The notes: generated by a model from the sequence alone, not told the origin. 64,000 nt of DNA from Rhodocyclaceae bacterium (GCA_020248265.1 JADCHX010000011.1:438039-502038), one strand, 5' to 3'. Positions 36,932 to 46,756 are shown, counted from the stretch's first letter. Translations and numbers: made by a program.

Positions 36932-39604
36932 ATGGACATCGTTTCCAGCACCCAAGCAACGCCGTCGGTCACCCGGCTGACAGATTATGCGCCGCCGAGT
37001 TATCGAGTCGATTCGGTCGAACTGACGTTCGACCTGCATGAAGACCGTACGGTCGTCACCGCATATTCGGTGATCCACGCCTGCGACGATCAGGCACCGG
37101 TCGCGCCGTCGCTGCGGCTGGACGGCATCGGACTGGAACTCGAGGCACTGGCACTGGACGGGCGGGCGCTCGAGCCGTCCGAGTACACGGTCGACGCCGA
37201 AGGCCTGACGATCGGTCGCGTCCCGCGCCAGTTCACGCTCGAGGTGGTCACCATCATCCACCCCGAGACCAATACCGCGCTCGAGGGCCTGTACAAGTCG
37301 AGCGGAAACTTCTGCACACAGTGCGAGGCACGCGGGTTCCGGAAGATCACCTACTTTCTCGACCGTCCGGACGTGATGGCGCGCTACACCACGACCATCA
37401 TCGCCGATCGGGCGAAATACCCGGTGCTGTTGTCCAACGGCAACCGCGGCGAGACCGGGCCGGCGACCGGGAAGGGCGCCGAAGGCCGCCATTTCGCGAC
37501 CTGGATCGACCCCTGGCCGAAGCCGTCCTACCTGTTCGCGCTGGTGGCCGGCGATCTGTCCTGCGCGCGCGATACCTTCACCACGATGTCCGGCCGTGAG
37601 GTCGGCGTCGAGGTCTGGGTGGAGCAGCACAACCTCGACAAGTGCGGCCATGCAATCGCGTCGATGAAGCGCGCGATGCGCTGGGACGAGGAGGCCTTCG
37701 GCCGCGAGTATGACCTCGACGCCTACATGATCTTCAGCGCCGATGACTTCAACATGGGCGCGATGGAGAACAAGGGCCTGAACGTCTTCAACTCGAAGTA
37801 CGTCCTGGCGAAGGCCGAGACCGCCACCGACGCCGACTTCGAGGCGATCGAGGCGGTGATCGCTCACGAGTACTTCCACAACTGGACCGGTAACCGCGTC
37901 ACCTGCCGCGACTGGTTCCAGCTGTCGCTGAAGGAAGGCCTGACCGTCTTCCGCGACCAGCAGTTCACCGCCGACATGACCTCGAAGGCGGTCAAGCGGA
38001 TCAGTGATGTGCGCACCCTGCGCAGCCACCAGTTCCCCGAGGATGGCGGCCCGCTCGCGCACCCGGTGCGGCCCGACGCGTACATCGAGATCAGCAACTT
38101 CTACACCGCGACCGTCTACGAGAAGGGTGCGGAAGTCATCCGCATGATGCACACCCTGCTCGGGCCGGAGAAGTTCCGCGCGGGCATGGACCTCTACTTC
38201 GACCGCCACGACGGGCAGGCGGTCACCTGCGACGACTTCGCGCAGGCCATGCAGGATGCCTCGGGTGTCGACCTGACCCTGTTCCGGCGCTGGTATTCAC
38301 AGGCCGGTACCCCGGAGGTCACCGCCAGCACCGCCTACGATGCGCCGGGGCAGCGGTTCACGCTGACCCTGTCCCAGTACACCGCGCCGACGCCTGGACA
38401 GCCACAGAAACAGCCGCTGCAGATCCCGGTGCGCGTGTCGCTGCTCGATAGCGACGGCAAGCCGCTCCCGCTGCAGCTGGCCGGTGCGGCCGCCCCGGCC
38501 GGCACCGAGGTCGTGCTGTCGCTGACCGAGGCGCAGCAGCGCTTCGTGTTCGAGGGCGTGTCGTCGGCGCCGGTGCCATCGCTGCTGCGCGGCTTCTCCG
38601 CGCCGGTGAAGCTGAACCTCGACTGCAGCGATGCCGACCTCGCGTTCCTGATGGGGCACGACGACGATCCCTTCAACCGCTGGGAGGCCGGGCAGCGGCT
38701 TGCCACCCGCATCCTGCTGGCTGCGGTCGCCGCGTTCCGTGCCGGACGGGCGATCGAACTGCCCGGCGCCTTCATCGATGCGTTCGGCCGCACGCTCGCC
38801 GACCCTTCACTCGACGGCCGCTTCAAGGCACTGGCACTGACCCTGCCCGACTTCACCTTCCTCGGCGAGCAGATGGCGCAGATCGATGTCGAGGGCCTGC
38901 ATGCGGCGCGCGAGGCCGTGGTGAACCAGCTCGCATGCGCGCATCGCGAGGCGCTGGAGCAGTTGTACGAGGCCAACCGTGCGCCCGGTCCCTACCGCCA
39001 CGACGGCGCGTCGATCGCCGCGCGCGCGCTGCGCAACACCTGCCTCGCCTACCTGAGCCGCACCGGTGCTCCCGATGCACTCGGCCTCGCGCTGCGCCAG
39101 TTCGACTCGGCCAACAACATGACCGACCAGATCGCGGCACTTTCGTGCATTGTCGACGTGCCCGGCGAGGCGCGCCAGCGGGCCCTGGATGCCTTCCATG
39201 CACAGTGGCAGGCCGATCCGCTGGTGATCGACAAGTGGCTCGCGCTGCAGGCGCGCTCGGAAGCGCCCGATGCGCTCGCCCAGGTGCGTGCGCTGATGGG
39301 CCATCCCGCGTATGACGCGCGCAACCCGAACCGCATCCGCGCGCTGGTCGGCGTGTTCTGCCACGGCAACCCGCTGCGTTTCCACCAGGCCGACGGATCG
39401 GGCTACGCTTTCCTGCGCGAGCAGGTGCTGAAGCTCGACCGGCAGAACCCACAGGTGGCATCGCGGATGCTCGGCGCGCTCAACCGCTGGCGCAAGTACG
39501 ACCCGCAGCGGCAGGCGCTGATGCGCGCGGAGCTGCAGGCGATCGCCGCCCAGGAGACCCTGTCGAAGGACGTGTACGAGGTGGCGACCAAGGCGCTGGG
39601 GTAG
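36932..39604 (+). CDS. pepN: Aminopeptidase N, M1 family
   Basis: 890 residues, close to E. coli PepN (870). The exopeptidase motif GAMENKGLNVFNSKY is near residue 276, and the zinc site HEYFHNWTGNR with its downstream glutamate (LKEGLTVFRDQQ) near 311. The Ig-like domain and the all-helical C-terminal domain of the PepN type follow (SCIVDVPGEARQRALDAFHA, NPNRIRALVGVFCHGNP). It removes N-terminal amino acids from peptides in the cytoplasm. TAGAAT at 36896-36901 could be a -10 box but no matching -35 was found. The gene stands alone, upstream of another peptidase gene. Confidence 0.97.
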   Translation: MDIVSSTQATPSVTRLTDYAPPSYRVDSVELTFDLHEDRTVVTAYSVIHACDDQAPVAPSLRLDGIGLELEALALDGRALEPSEYTVDAEGLTIGRVPRQFTLEVVTIIHPETNTALEGLYKSSGNFCTQCEARGFRKITYFLDRPDVMARYTTTIIADRAKYPVLLSNGNRGETGPATGKGAEGRHFATWIDPWPKPSYLFALVAGDLSCARDTFTTMSGREVGVEVWVEQHNLDKCGHAIASMKRAMRWDEEAFGREYDLDAYMIFSADDFNMGAMENKGLNVFNSKYVLAKAETATDADFEAIEAVIAHEYFHNWTGNRVTCRDWFQLSLKEGLTVFRDQQFTADMTSKAVKRISDVRTLRSHQFPEDGGPLAHPVRPDAYIEISNFYTATVYEKGAEVIRMMHTLLGPEKFRAGMDLYFDRHDGQAVTCDDFAQAMQDASGVDLTLFRRWYSQAGTPEVTASTAYDAPGQRFTLTLSQYTAPTPGQPQKQPLQIPVRVSLLDSDGKPLPLQLAGAAAPAGTEVVLSLTEAQQRFVFEGVSSAPVPSLLRGFSAPVKLNLDCSDADLAFLMGHDDDPFNRWEAGQRLATRILLAAVAAFRAGRAIELPGAFIDAFGRTLADPSLDGRFKALALTLPDFTFLGEQMAQIDVEGLHAAREAVVNQLACAHREALEQLYEANRAPGPYRHDGASIAARALRNTCLAYLSRTGAPDALGLALRQFDSANNMTDQIAALSCIVDVPGEARQRALDAFHAQWQADPLVIDKWLALQARSEAPDALAQVRALMGHPAYDARNPNRIRALVGVFCHGNPLRFHQADGSGYAFLREQVLKLDRQNPQVASRMLGALNRWRKYDPQRQALMRAELQAIAAQETLSKDVYEVATKALG

Positions 39605-39661
39605 GGGGTGCAGCAGCTCCTTTGCGTTGTCCTTCAACGATAGCGTCTATCCTTGCACGAA

Positions 39662-41515
39662 ATGGAAGAGATCCACTACCTGATCGTTCCCGCTTCTCCG
39701 GAAGCGCACCGCTTCGAGGTCACCGTGCGGGTATCCGATCCCGACCCGGCCGGCCAGGGCTTCTGGTTGCCGGTATGGTTGCCGGGCAGCTACCTGGTGC
39801 GCGAGTTCGCGCGCCAGGTGTTGTCGATCAGCGCGCGCGACGGGCAGGGTCAGCCGGTGGCGGTGGCCAAGGTCGACAAGCATCGATGGCACTGTGCGCC
39901 CTGCAGCGGCCCGCTTTCGGTGACCTGCGAGATCCATGCGTGGGACCTCTCGGTACGGACTGCCCACCTCGACACCACCCATGCCTACTTCAACGGAAGT
40001 TCCGTTTTCCTGGCGGTGGCGGGGCGGGAGCACGAAAGCTGCACGGTCGACATCCAGCCGCCGCCCGGGGATGCAGGCAAGGGCTGGCGCGTCGCCACGA
40101 CGCTCGAGCGGGCGGGTGCGCCCGAGCACGGCTTCGGCCGCTACCGCGCATCCGACTACGACGAACTGATCGACCATCCGGTCGAATGCGGCACCTTCGA
40201 CCTGGTGGCGTTCGAGGCGCACGGCGTGCGGCACGAGGTGGCGGTCACCGGCCGGCATCGCAGCGACCTCGATCGGTTCGCGCATGATCTCGCGCGCGCC
40301 TGCACCGCGCAGATCGACCTGTTCGGCGCGCCGCCGCCGTTCGACCGCTACCTGTTCCAGATCATGGTGGTCGGAGACGGCTACGGCGGCCTCGAGCATC
40401 GTTGCTCGACCAGCCTTCTGTGCAGCCGCGACGATCTGCCGCAGCCGGGTCAGTCCGGGACCAGCGACAAGTACCGCACGCTGCTCGGGCTGGCCAGCCA
40501 CGAGTATTTCCACGCCTGGAACGTGAAGCGGATCAAGCCTGCCGCGTTCCTGCCCTACGATCTGTCGCGCGAGGCCTATACGCGGCAACTGTGGGCGTTC
40601 GAGGGCATCACCTCCTACTACGACGACCTCGCGCTCGTCCGCTGCGGGCTGTTCACCCACGACGAGTATCTGCGGATGCTGGGCGAGACCGTCACCCGCG
40701 TGCTGCGTGGCGGCGGCCGGCTGAAGCAGTCGGTCGCGGAGTCGAGCTTCGACGCGTGGATCAAGTTCTACCGTCCGGACGAGAACACGCCGAATGCGGT
40801 GGTGAGCTACTACACCAAGGGATCGCTGGTCGCACTGGCGCTCGACCTGACCCTGCGCGAGGCGACCGGCGGTGCACGTTCGCTCGACGACCTGATGCGC
40901 CGGCTGTGGCAAGACTACGGCGCGCGTGGCATCGGCGTGCCGGAAGATCGCATACCGGCCCTGGCCTCGGAGATCGCCGGGCGCGACCTGGGCGCGTTCT
41001 TCGCGCTCGCGGTCGATGGCACCGAAGACCTGCCGCTGGCCACGCTGCTCGGCACCGTCGGCGTGGCGCTCGGCCTGCGTGCGGCCAGCGGCGAGTCCGA
41101 CAAGGGGGGAGGGCCCGGGTCGCCGCCGGCGGTGTCGGCCGAGGCACGTGCCGGCGCGTGGCCGGCCCGAGCCTGGCTCGGCGCGCGCATGGCTGCCGAC
41201 GGCCGGATCTCGCTCGTGCACGATGGCAGCCCCGCACAGCAGGCAGGACTGTCTGCGGGCGATCAGGTCATCGCGATCGACGGCCTGCGTTTCGCCGGCA
41301 TCGACGCGCTGCTGTCGGCCTCGTCTCCCGGGCGGGTACTCGACGTGCACGCGTTCCGCCGCGACGAGTTGTACCAGTGCCGGGTCACGCTGACCGAGGC
41401 CCCCCTGGATACCGCATGGCTGGCGGTCGACGCCGGCGCATCCCCCGAGGCGTCGGCCGCACGCGCGGCCTGGCTGGGCGCCATCCTGCCGGCCGCGCCG
41501 GCCCCCCTGACCTGA
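39662..41515 (+). CDS. M61 family glycyl-aminopeptidase-type peptidase with PDZ domain
   Basis: 617 residues from ATG 39662; an in-frame TTG at 39653 lies three codons upstream. The beta-rich N-terminal domain carries LPVWLPGSYLVREFARQV, the M61 hallmark. The zinc site is HEYFHAWNVKRIKP near residue 279, with the third ligand in LWAFEGITSYYDDL. A PDZ domain (SLVHDGSPAQQAGLSAGDQV, about residues 520-590) completes the protein. M61 enzymes of bacteria release N-terminal Gly or Ala, or act as periplasmic or cytoplasmic proteases. No signal peptide is visible, so it is probably cytoplasmic. TTGCGT (39622-39627) and TCTATC (39646-39651), 18 bases apart, could be a promoter, which would make the mRNA nearly leaderless. 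Confidence 0.92.
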   Translation: MEEIHYLIVPASPEAHRFEVTVRVSDPDPAGQGFWLPVWLPGSYLVREFARQVLSISARDGQGQPVAVAKVDKHRWHCAPCSGPLSVTCEIHAWDLSVRTAHLDTTHAYFNGSSVFLAVAGREHESCTVDIQPPPGDAGKGWRVATTLERAGAPEHGFGRYRASDYDELIDHPVECGTFDLVAFEAHGVRHEVAVTGRHRSDLDRFAHDLARACTAQIDLFGAPPPFDRYLFQIMVVGDGYGGLEHRCSTSLLCSRDDLPQPGQSGTSDKYRTLLGLASHEYFHAWNVKRIKPAAFLPYDLSREAYTRQLWAFEGITSYYDDLALVRCGLFTHDEYLRMLGETVTRVLRGGGRLKQSVAESSFDAWIKFYRPDENTPNAVVSYYTKGSLVALALDLTLREATGGARSLDDLMRRLWQDYGARGIGVPEDRIPALASEIAGRDLGAFFALAVDGTEDLPLATLLGTVGVALGLRAASGESDKGGGPGSPPAVSAEARAGAWPARAWLGARMAADGRISLVHDGSPAQQAGLSAGDQVIAIDGLRFAGIDALLSASSPGRVLDVHAFRRDELYQCRVTLTEAPLDTAWLAVDAGASPEASAARAAWLGAILPAAPAPLT

Positions 41516-41524
41516 CGAGGCGCA

Positions 41525-42127
41525 ATGGATATCGATCGCCGCCGGAACGAGAACCGCGCGCTGCGCGAGCGCCTCGACGCGATGCTGGCCGACGCCCAGC
41601 GCAACGAACAGATCCTCAGCCGGCACCGGCGGATCGAACTCGGGCTGCTGGAAGGATCGAGCTTCCCGGAGCTGTTCGACACGCTGTTCAACGCGTTGAA
41701 GCGCGCCAACGACTACGACGTGGTGACGCTCGCGCTGTGCGACCCCGATCATGACCTGCGCCGGTTGTTCGGCGCGGCCGGCATGGACCCGAACGACTAT
41801 CCCGACCTGATCCTGCTCGGTGGGTTCTCGGAGCTGTACCGGGTGTTCGAAGGCGACGGAGGGACGTCGCTGGGCTCCTTCGTGAAGCCGCTGCATGGCC
41901 TGCTGTTCCCGCGCGAGTCGCAGCCGCCTCAGAGCGTCGCCATCCTGCCGCTGCAGCGCCGGCGTCGGCTGCTCGGCAGCCTGAACATCGGCAGTCTCCA
42001 CTTCGCGCGCTTCGCGCCTGGCATGGAGACCGACGTCATCGAGCGGCTGGCCAGCATCATCGCGATCTGCCTCGAGAACACGGCCAATCACGAACGCCTG
42101 AGGCACCCGGGCCCACCGACCCGCTGA
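41525..42127 (+). CDS. DUF484 family protein (GAF-like)
   Basis: 200 residues. It begins with a hydrophilic coiled-coil-like helix (RRRNENRALRERLDAMLADA) and continues as a GAF-like domain; SFPELFDTLFNALKRANDYD, LGSFVKPLHGLLFPRESQPP and SVAILPLQRRRRLLGSLNIG match the DUF484 family. Members elsewhere are often found beside xerC or dapF; here the gene simply follows the M61 peptidase by 9 bases. The role is unknown; small-molecule or nucleotide sensing is a guess from the fold. Confidence 0.85.
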   Translation: MDIDRRRNENRALRERLDAMLADAQRNEQILSRHRRIELGLLEGSSFPELFDTLFNALKRANDYDVVTLALCDPDHDLRRLFGAAGMDPNDYPDLILLGGFSELYRVFEGDGGTSLGSFVKPLHGLLFPRESQPPQSVAILPLQRRRRLLGSLNIGSLHFARFAPGMETDVIERLASIIAICLENTANHERLRHPGPPTR

Positions 42128-42177
42128 CTGCGGGGGCTATCGCGGCGAGGACTGAAGGCCGATCCCGGCCCGGGCGG

Positions 42178-43377
42178 TCAGCCTGACGCGGTACCGCTGG
42201 CACCGCCCCGGCGCATCGCCGACAGCCAGGCGATCGCGATCAGTACGGCACAGACGAACGGCAGCGAGCCGTAGTTGATCGCATGCCAGCCCCACCCCTC
42301 GTGCGACAGCATCGCCCCCGACACGAGCGAGGTGACCGCCATGGTGGCGAAGGTCACGAAGTCGTGCATCGACTGCGTCTTCTCGCGTTCCGACGGCCGG
42401 TAGGTTTCGGTGAGCAGGGCCGAGCCGCTGGTGAACAGGAAGTTCCAGCCGATGCCGAGGATGCACAGCGACGCCCAGAAGTGCCAGACGGTCTCGCCGG
42501 ACAGCGCGATGCCGATGCATACGAGGTTGAGGATCGCGCCCACGGTCATCACCTTCAGCGCGCCGAAGCGGGTGATCAGGTGGCCGGTGAAGAACGACGG
42601 CGCGAACATGCCGATCAGGTGCCATTCGAGCACGAAGGCGGTGTTGCTGAACGGATAGTCATGGTGGTGCATGGCGATCGGCGTGGCCACCATCAGCAGG
42701 TTCATGATGCCGTAGCCCACGGCCGATGCCGTGACCGCGACGATGAAGGTCGGCTGGCGCATGATCTCGCCGATCGGGCGTCCCGGCTCGGCCTGCTCGG
42801 CGGCGGTGAGCGGCGGGATGCGCAGCGGCATCAGCGCGAGCAGCGTCAGTGCCGACAGCACGCTGATGGCGAGGAAGGACGCGCCGAATGCGAGCCCGGG
42901 CATCATGTCCTTCGTCCAGTTCGCGAGGTTGGGGCCCAGGACGCCGCCCACGATGCCGCCGGCGAGCACCAGCGAAATCGCCTTCGCCTTGAATTCTTTC
43001 GGGGCCGAGTCTGCCGCGGCGAAGCGGTAGGCCCGTCCGAACGCGACGAACACGCCGAGGACCGCCGTGCCGATGCACAGCACCAGGAAGCTCTCCAGCC
43101 ACAGTGCGGCGGCGCAGACCACGCCGCCGGCAATGCCGAAGGTGGCGCCGAGCGCAAAGCCGCTGCGCCGGCCGTGGCGCTTCATGTACGTGCCCGACGG
43201 CAGCGTCGCCAGCGCGGAGCCGATCACGTAGATGGTGACCGGCAGGGTCGCCCAGGTCTTGTCGGCGGCGAGTGCATAGCCGGACAGTCCCGCGATGGCG
43301 ATCAGCATCGACATCTTGACCTGCGTGATCGCCTGGCAACCGGCCAGCACGGCGACGTTCCTCTTCTGTGCATCCAT
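42178..43377 (-). CDS. MFS transporter (12-TM)
   Basis: 399 residues with about 12 predicted hydrophobic helices. The loop after TM2 reads GTYMKRHGRRSGFALGATFG, a variant of motif A, and the central loop LRIPPLTAAEQAEPGRPIGE joins the two halves. The second half contains SFFTGHLITRFGALKVMTVG, the repeated motif A. The N-terminus (MDAQKRNVAVLAGCQAITQV) suits a protein with a cytoplasmic start. It is divergent from a second MFS gene across 117 bases. Nothing nearby fixes the substrate. Confidence 0.88.
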   Translation of the reverse strand: MDAQKRNVAVLAGCQAITQVKMSMLIAIAGLSGYALAADKTWATLPVTIYVIGSALATLPSGTYMKRHGRRSGFALGATFGIAGGVVCAAALWLESFLVLCIGTAVLGVFVAFGRAYRFAAADSAPKEFKAKAISLVLAGGIVGGVLGPNLANWTKDMMPGLAFGASFLAISVLSALTLLALMPLRIPPLTAAEQAEPGRPIGEIMRQPTFIVAVTASAVGYGIMNLLMVATPIAMHHHDYPFSNTAFVLEWHLIGMFAPSFFTGHLITRFGALKVMTVGAILNLVCIGIALSGETVWHFWASLCILGIGWNFLFTSGSALLTETYRPSEREKTQSMHDFVTFATMAVTSLVSGAMLSHEGWGWHAINYGSLPFVCAVLIAIAWLSAMRRGGASGTASG

Positions 43378-43414
43378 GCGTTGGCGTCCATGCGCGCTGC
43401 CGAACGACGTGCGG

Positions 43415-43444
43415 TTCGACTGCGCCCGAGTTTACTCGCATAAT
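43415..43444 (+). promoter_or_regulatory. Candidate promoter for the rightward MFS gene
   Basis: TTCGAC (43415-43420) and CATAAT (43439-43444) are spaced by 18 bases, in the intergenic region between divergent transporter genes. The -10 box is one base from consensus. GGAG just downstream serves the 13-codon leader frame that follows. Confidence 0.45.
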
Positions 43445-43456
43445 GGAGACTGCCCG

Positions 43457-43498
43457 ATGCCTACCGACCCGCTGACCGTGGACCCGCGACGCCCATGA
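43457..43498 (+). CDS. 13-codon leader reading frame coupled to the MFS gene
   Basis: The frame MPTDPLTVDPRRP starts at ATG 43457 with GGAGA about 8 bases upstream, while the MFS start at 43495 has no ribosome-binding site of its own. The leader stop TGA (43496-43498) overlaps the MFS ATG (ATGA). This arrangement suggests that ribosomes enter at the leader and re-initiate on the transporter. Alternatively the MFS protein could be expressed from an unrecognised site and the short frame may be fortuitous. Confidence 0.4.
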   Translation: MPTDPLTVDPRRP

Positions 43499-44697
43499 CG
43501 GGGCCTTCGCGCCCGCTCAAGCTCATCGTGCTGATGAGCGTGCTCACCCATGTGGGGTTCGGGGGCAGCCGCGTCCTGTCTTCACTGTTCGCCCTTCACC
43601 TGGAGGCGAGCCCGCTGATGATCGGCGTCGTGGTGTCGCTGTATGCGCTGCTGCCGCTGTTTCTCGCGGTCCGGGCCGGCCAGATGGTCGACCGCCTCGG
43701 CATGCGGTTGCCGCTGGTGTTCGGCGCGCTGATGGTGCTCACGGGGTTGCTGATTCCCTGGTTCTTTCCGAACATGGTCGCGCTCTGCATCTCGGCCAGC
43801 GTGCTGGGCGTCGGTTTCATGGCCTGGCAGGTGGCCGCGCAGACGATGACCGGCTCGCTCGGCGGACCGGAGAGCCGTGCCCGGAACTTCGCGCTGTTGG
43901 GCATGGGCTTCTCGCTGTCCGGCCTGCTCGGCCCGCTGATCGCCGGCTTCTCGATCGACCTGATCGGCTACCGCGCGACCTACCTGGTGCTGGCCGCGCT
44001 GCCGCTGATCGCCCTGGTGGCCGTGTGGTGGTTCCCCGGCTGGATCCCGCAGCGCCGGGCATCGGCAACGCGGGGCGGGCCGAAGACCAGTTCGCTCGAC
44101 CTCTGGCGCATCCCGGCGCTCAAGCGCACCTTCTTTGCCGGTGGCGTGATCGCGACCGCCTGGGACCTGTTCAACTTCTTCCTGCCGGTCTATGCGCGCT
44201 CCATCGGCCATTCCGCCTCGGCGATCGGCGCGATCATGGCGGCGTTCGCCAGCGCGACCTTCGTCGTGCGCCTGGTGGCAGCCAAGCTCGCGACCAAGCA
44301 CGGCGAGGGGCCGGTGCTGGCCTGGGCGATCTTCACCACCGGCATCGCCTACGCGCTGCTGCCGTTGTTCACCGGTGGCCTGACGCTGGCGATCATCGCC
44401 TTCGTGCTCGGACTGGGCTGCGGCTGCGCGCAGCCGCTGTCGATGACGCTGATCTACAACCTGTCGCCGAAGGGCCGGGCGGGCGAGGGCACGGGCATTC
44501 GCGTGATGATCAACCAGCTCACGCACGTGACCATCCCGCTCGCCTTCGGCGCACTGGCCAGCGTCACCGGCTACATCCCGGTGTTCCTCGGTTGTGCGGC
44601 GATGCTGTTCGGTGGCGGCGAGTTCTATCGGCGTTCTTCGAAGCACGACCCGATGCCGCCGCAGCCGCCAGGGCCGCCGCCCGCGACCGCCGGTTGA
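43495..44697 (+). CDS. MFS transporter (12-TM)
   Basis: 400 residues, about 12 transmembrane helices. Motif A is MVDRLGMRLPLVFGALMV after TM2; the second half contains VAAKLATKHGEGPVLAWA and GLGCGCAQPLSMTLIYNLSP, the latter resembling a helix-5/11 gate motif. The tail is short and proline-rich (DPMPPQPPGPPP). The start ATG 43495 overlaps a 13-codon leader frame. It converges on a Bug gene. The substrate is unknown; it may belong with the neighbouring carboxylate-related genes (inference). Confidence 0.88.
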   Translation: MTGPSRPLKLIVLMSVLTHVGFGGSRVLSSLFALHLEASPLMIGVVVSLYALLPLFLAVRAGQMVDRLGMRLPLVFGALMVLTGLLIPWFFPNMVALCISASVLGVGFMAWQVAAQTMTGSLGGPESRARNFALLGMGFSLSGLLGPLIAGFSIDLIGYRATYLVLAALPLIALVAVWWFPGWIPQRRASATRGGPKTSSLDLWRIPALKRTFFAGGVIATAWDLFNFFLPVYARSIGHSASAIGAIMAAFASATFVVRLVAAKLATKHGEGPVLAWAIFTTGIAYALLPLFTGGLTLAIIAFVLGLGCGCAQPLSMTLIYNLSPKGRAGEGTGIRVMINQLTHVTIPLAFGALASVTGYIPVFLGCAAMLFGGGEFYRRSSKHDPMPPQPPGPPPATAG

Positions 44698-44752
44698 GCG
44701 CCGGCACCGTGCGCCTGGCGCGGACTGCGCTGCCGCGCCTGCACCGGACGTT

Positions 44753-45766
44753 TCAGTCGGCCTTGATGCCGGCTTCCTTCACCAGCCTTGCCATGCGCGC
44801 CACTTCCGAGCGCACGAATGCCGTGGCCTCCTCGGGCGAGGCATTGGCCATCAGCTCGATGCCGAGTTCGGCCATGCGGCCGCGCAGGTCCGGTTGCTTC
44901 ACCGCAGCCGCGATCGCCGCATGCATGCGCGACACGATGGCCGCCGGCACCGCGGCCGGCGCCAGCACGGCATTGAAGGTGGCCGCCTCGTAGCCTGGCA
45001 GCCCCGATTCGGCGATGGTCGGTACGTCGGCCAGCAGCACCGAGCGCCGCGTGCTGGTCACCCCGAGCGCGCGCACCTTGCCCGAGCGGATCAGCGGTAT
45101 CGAGGTGCTGACCTGGTCGAACAGCACCGACACATGGCCACCCATCACGTCGATGAGTGCCAGGGCGTTGCCCTTGTACGGCACGTAGGTCACCTCGATG
45201 CCGGCGGCCCGGGTGAAGCCCACCGAGGCGATGTGGCCGGTGCTGCCCGATCCGGACATCGCGACGTTCACCTGGCCGGGCCGGGCCTTCGCCAGCTTCA
45301 CCAGGTCCTGCACCGTCTTCACCGGCATCGCCGGATTGACCACCAGCACCTGCGGGATGTTGGCGATCACGCTGGCGGTGACGAAGTCCTTCACCGGGTC
45401 GTAGGGCACGTTCGGCAGCACGCTCGGCACGGTGACGAAGGTGTTGGAGATCGACAGCCACTGGTAGCCGTCGGCCGGCCCGCGCGCGACGACTTCCGAG
45501 CCGACCACCCCGCCGACGCCGGGACGGTTCTCGACCACCACCGGCTGGCCGACCTCGACGGCAACCCGCTGCATCACGTTGCGTGCGATCAGGTCCTGGT
45601 TGCCACCCGGGGCGAGCGGCACGATGAGCCGGATCGGCTTCGACGGCCACGCCGGCTGGGCGGCGGCCAGGGCGGGGCAGAGCAGCAGGGCAGGCGCCCA
45701 GAAGTTGGCACTGCGGGCGGCGCTGCGGGCGGCGCGGCCGGTGGTGGTCATCCGCATCCTGTTCAT
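44753..45766 (-). CDS. Bug/TctC-family substrate-binding protein
   Basis: 337 residues from ATG 45766, overlapping the stop of the upstream hydrolase gene. The signal region (ANFWAPALLLCPALAAAQ) leads into WPSKPIRLIVPLAPGGNQD. Standard blocks are VENRPGVGGVVGSEVVARG, VPYDPVKDFVTAS, YVPYKGNALALIDVMGG and VPTIAESGLPGYEA. It is paired with a TIM-barrel hydrolase, so it probably imports or senses the acid handled by that enzyme (inference). No membrane subunits are adjacent. Confidence 0.95.
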   Translation of the reverse strand: MNRMRMTTTGRAARSAARSANFWAPALLLCPALAAAQPAWPSKPIRLIVPLAPGGNQDLIARNVMQRVAVEVGQPVVVENRPGVGGVVGSEVVARGPADGYQWLSISNTFVTVPSVLPNVPYDPVKDFVTASVIANIPQVLVVNPAMPVKTVQDLVKLAKARPGQVNVAMSGSGSTGHIASVGFTRAAGIEVTYVPYKGNALALIDVMGGHVSVLFDQVSTSIPLIRSGKVRALGVTSTRRSVLLADVPTIAESGLPGYEAATFNAVLAPAAVPAAIVSRMHAAIAAAVKQPDLRGRMAELGIELMANASPEEATAFVRSEVARMARLVKEAGIKAD

Positions 45767-46659
45767 GGTGTCCTCGTGGGGAAGTCGTACAGCCGTGCCG
45801 GGTTGTCCACCAGCACCTGCTGGCGTTGCCCGGCGTCGGGCATCCAGTCGGCCAGCAGGTCGACCAGTTCGGCATCGTTCGGCATCGGGCCGTCGAAGTT
45901 CGGGTGCGGCCAGTCGCTGCCCCAGACCAGCCGATCCGGGTTGGCTGCGACCAGCGCCCGGGCGAACGGGGTGGCCTCGGGATAGCGTGGATGGGACTTC
46001 GACAGCCGGTAAGCGCCGGACAGCTTCACCCAGCAGCGGCCATCGGCCAGCGCCCGCAGCAGCGTGCGGAAGGCAGGCGCATCGGGTCCCGCCCCTACCG
46101 CAGGCTGTCCCATGTGGTCGATCACCACCGTATCCCCGAGCGTGGCCAGCAGCCCATCGAGGTCGGGCAGCGCGGCGACCTCGACATAGACCTGCACATG
46201 CCAGCCGAACGGCCGCACCCGCGCGGCGATGCGCCCGGCATCCGCCAGGCCGAGCACCGCGCCCCGGGTGTGCAGGTTCAGCCGCACGCCGCGTACGCCG
46301 GCCTCGTGCATGTCCTGCAGCTGCGCATCCGTCTCGTGTCCGGAGATCACCGCCACGCCGCGGAAATCGAACTGGCCGGAACGCAGCGCGTCGAGCGTGG
46401 CCGCGTTGTCGGTGGCGTAGCAGCTCGGCTGGACGATCACCGCGCGCTCGCAGCCGATGGTCTGCAGCATCTGCACGTACTCGGCGGTGGTGCAGTCCGG
46501 CGGGGTGTAGCTGCGGGTGGGCGCGTAGGGGAAGCGCCCGGCCGGCCCGAACACATGCGAGTGGCAGTCGCAGCTGCCGGGCGGCAGCGCCAGCGCCGGG
46601 CGGCGCGGCTGGCGGTCGGGCCCGCGCGTGGTCGGGATCGACGGGGGATCCTGGGTCAA
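45763..46659 (-). CDS. Amidohydrolase family protein (2-pyrone-4,6-dicarboxylate lactonase-like)
   Basis: 298 residues from TTG 46659; GGAGGA lies 5-6 bases before this codon and no better start exists. It is a TIM-barrel amidohydrolase of the LigI-like branch: DCHSHVFGP gives the H-x-H metal motif, RGVRLNLHTRG and DTVVIDHMGQP are conserved strands, and LVWGSDWPHPN carries the catalytic aspartate. The family hydrolyses lactones or decarboxylates aromatic acids in the cytoplasm. The downstream Bug gene starts within its stop codon, giving a two-gene catabolic unit divergent from serS. Confidence 0.88.
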   Translation of the reverse strand: MTQDPPSIPTTRGPDRQPRRPALALPPGSCDCHSHVFGPAGRFPYAPTRSYTPPDCTTAEYVQMLQTIGCERAVIVQPSCYATDNAATLDALRSGQFDFRGVAVISGHETDAQLQDMHEAGVRGVRLNLHTRGAVLGLADAGRIAARVRPFGWHVQVYVEVAALPDLDGLLATLGDTVVIDHMGQPAVGAGPDAPAFRTLLRALADGRCWVKLSGAYRLSKSHPRYPEATPFARALVAANPDRLVWGSDWPHPNFDGPMPNDAELVDLLADWMPDAGQRQQVLVDNPARLYDFPTRTP

Positions 46660-46756
46660 GCGTTCCTCCTTCGGGTGGTTCGCCTTGCGGGCGATGGCGG
46701 CGCGTCCCGGTCCGGCCTGGCCGTTGCAGGCCAGCCCCGGCGCGCTTTTTTCGTAG

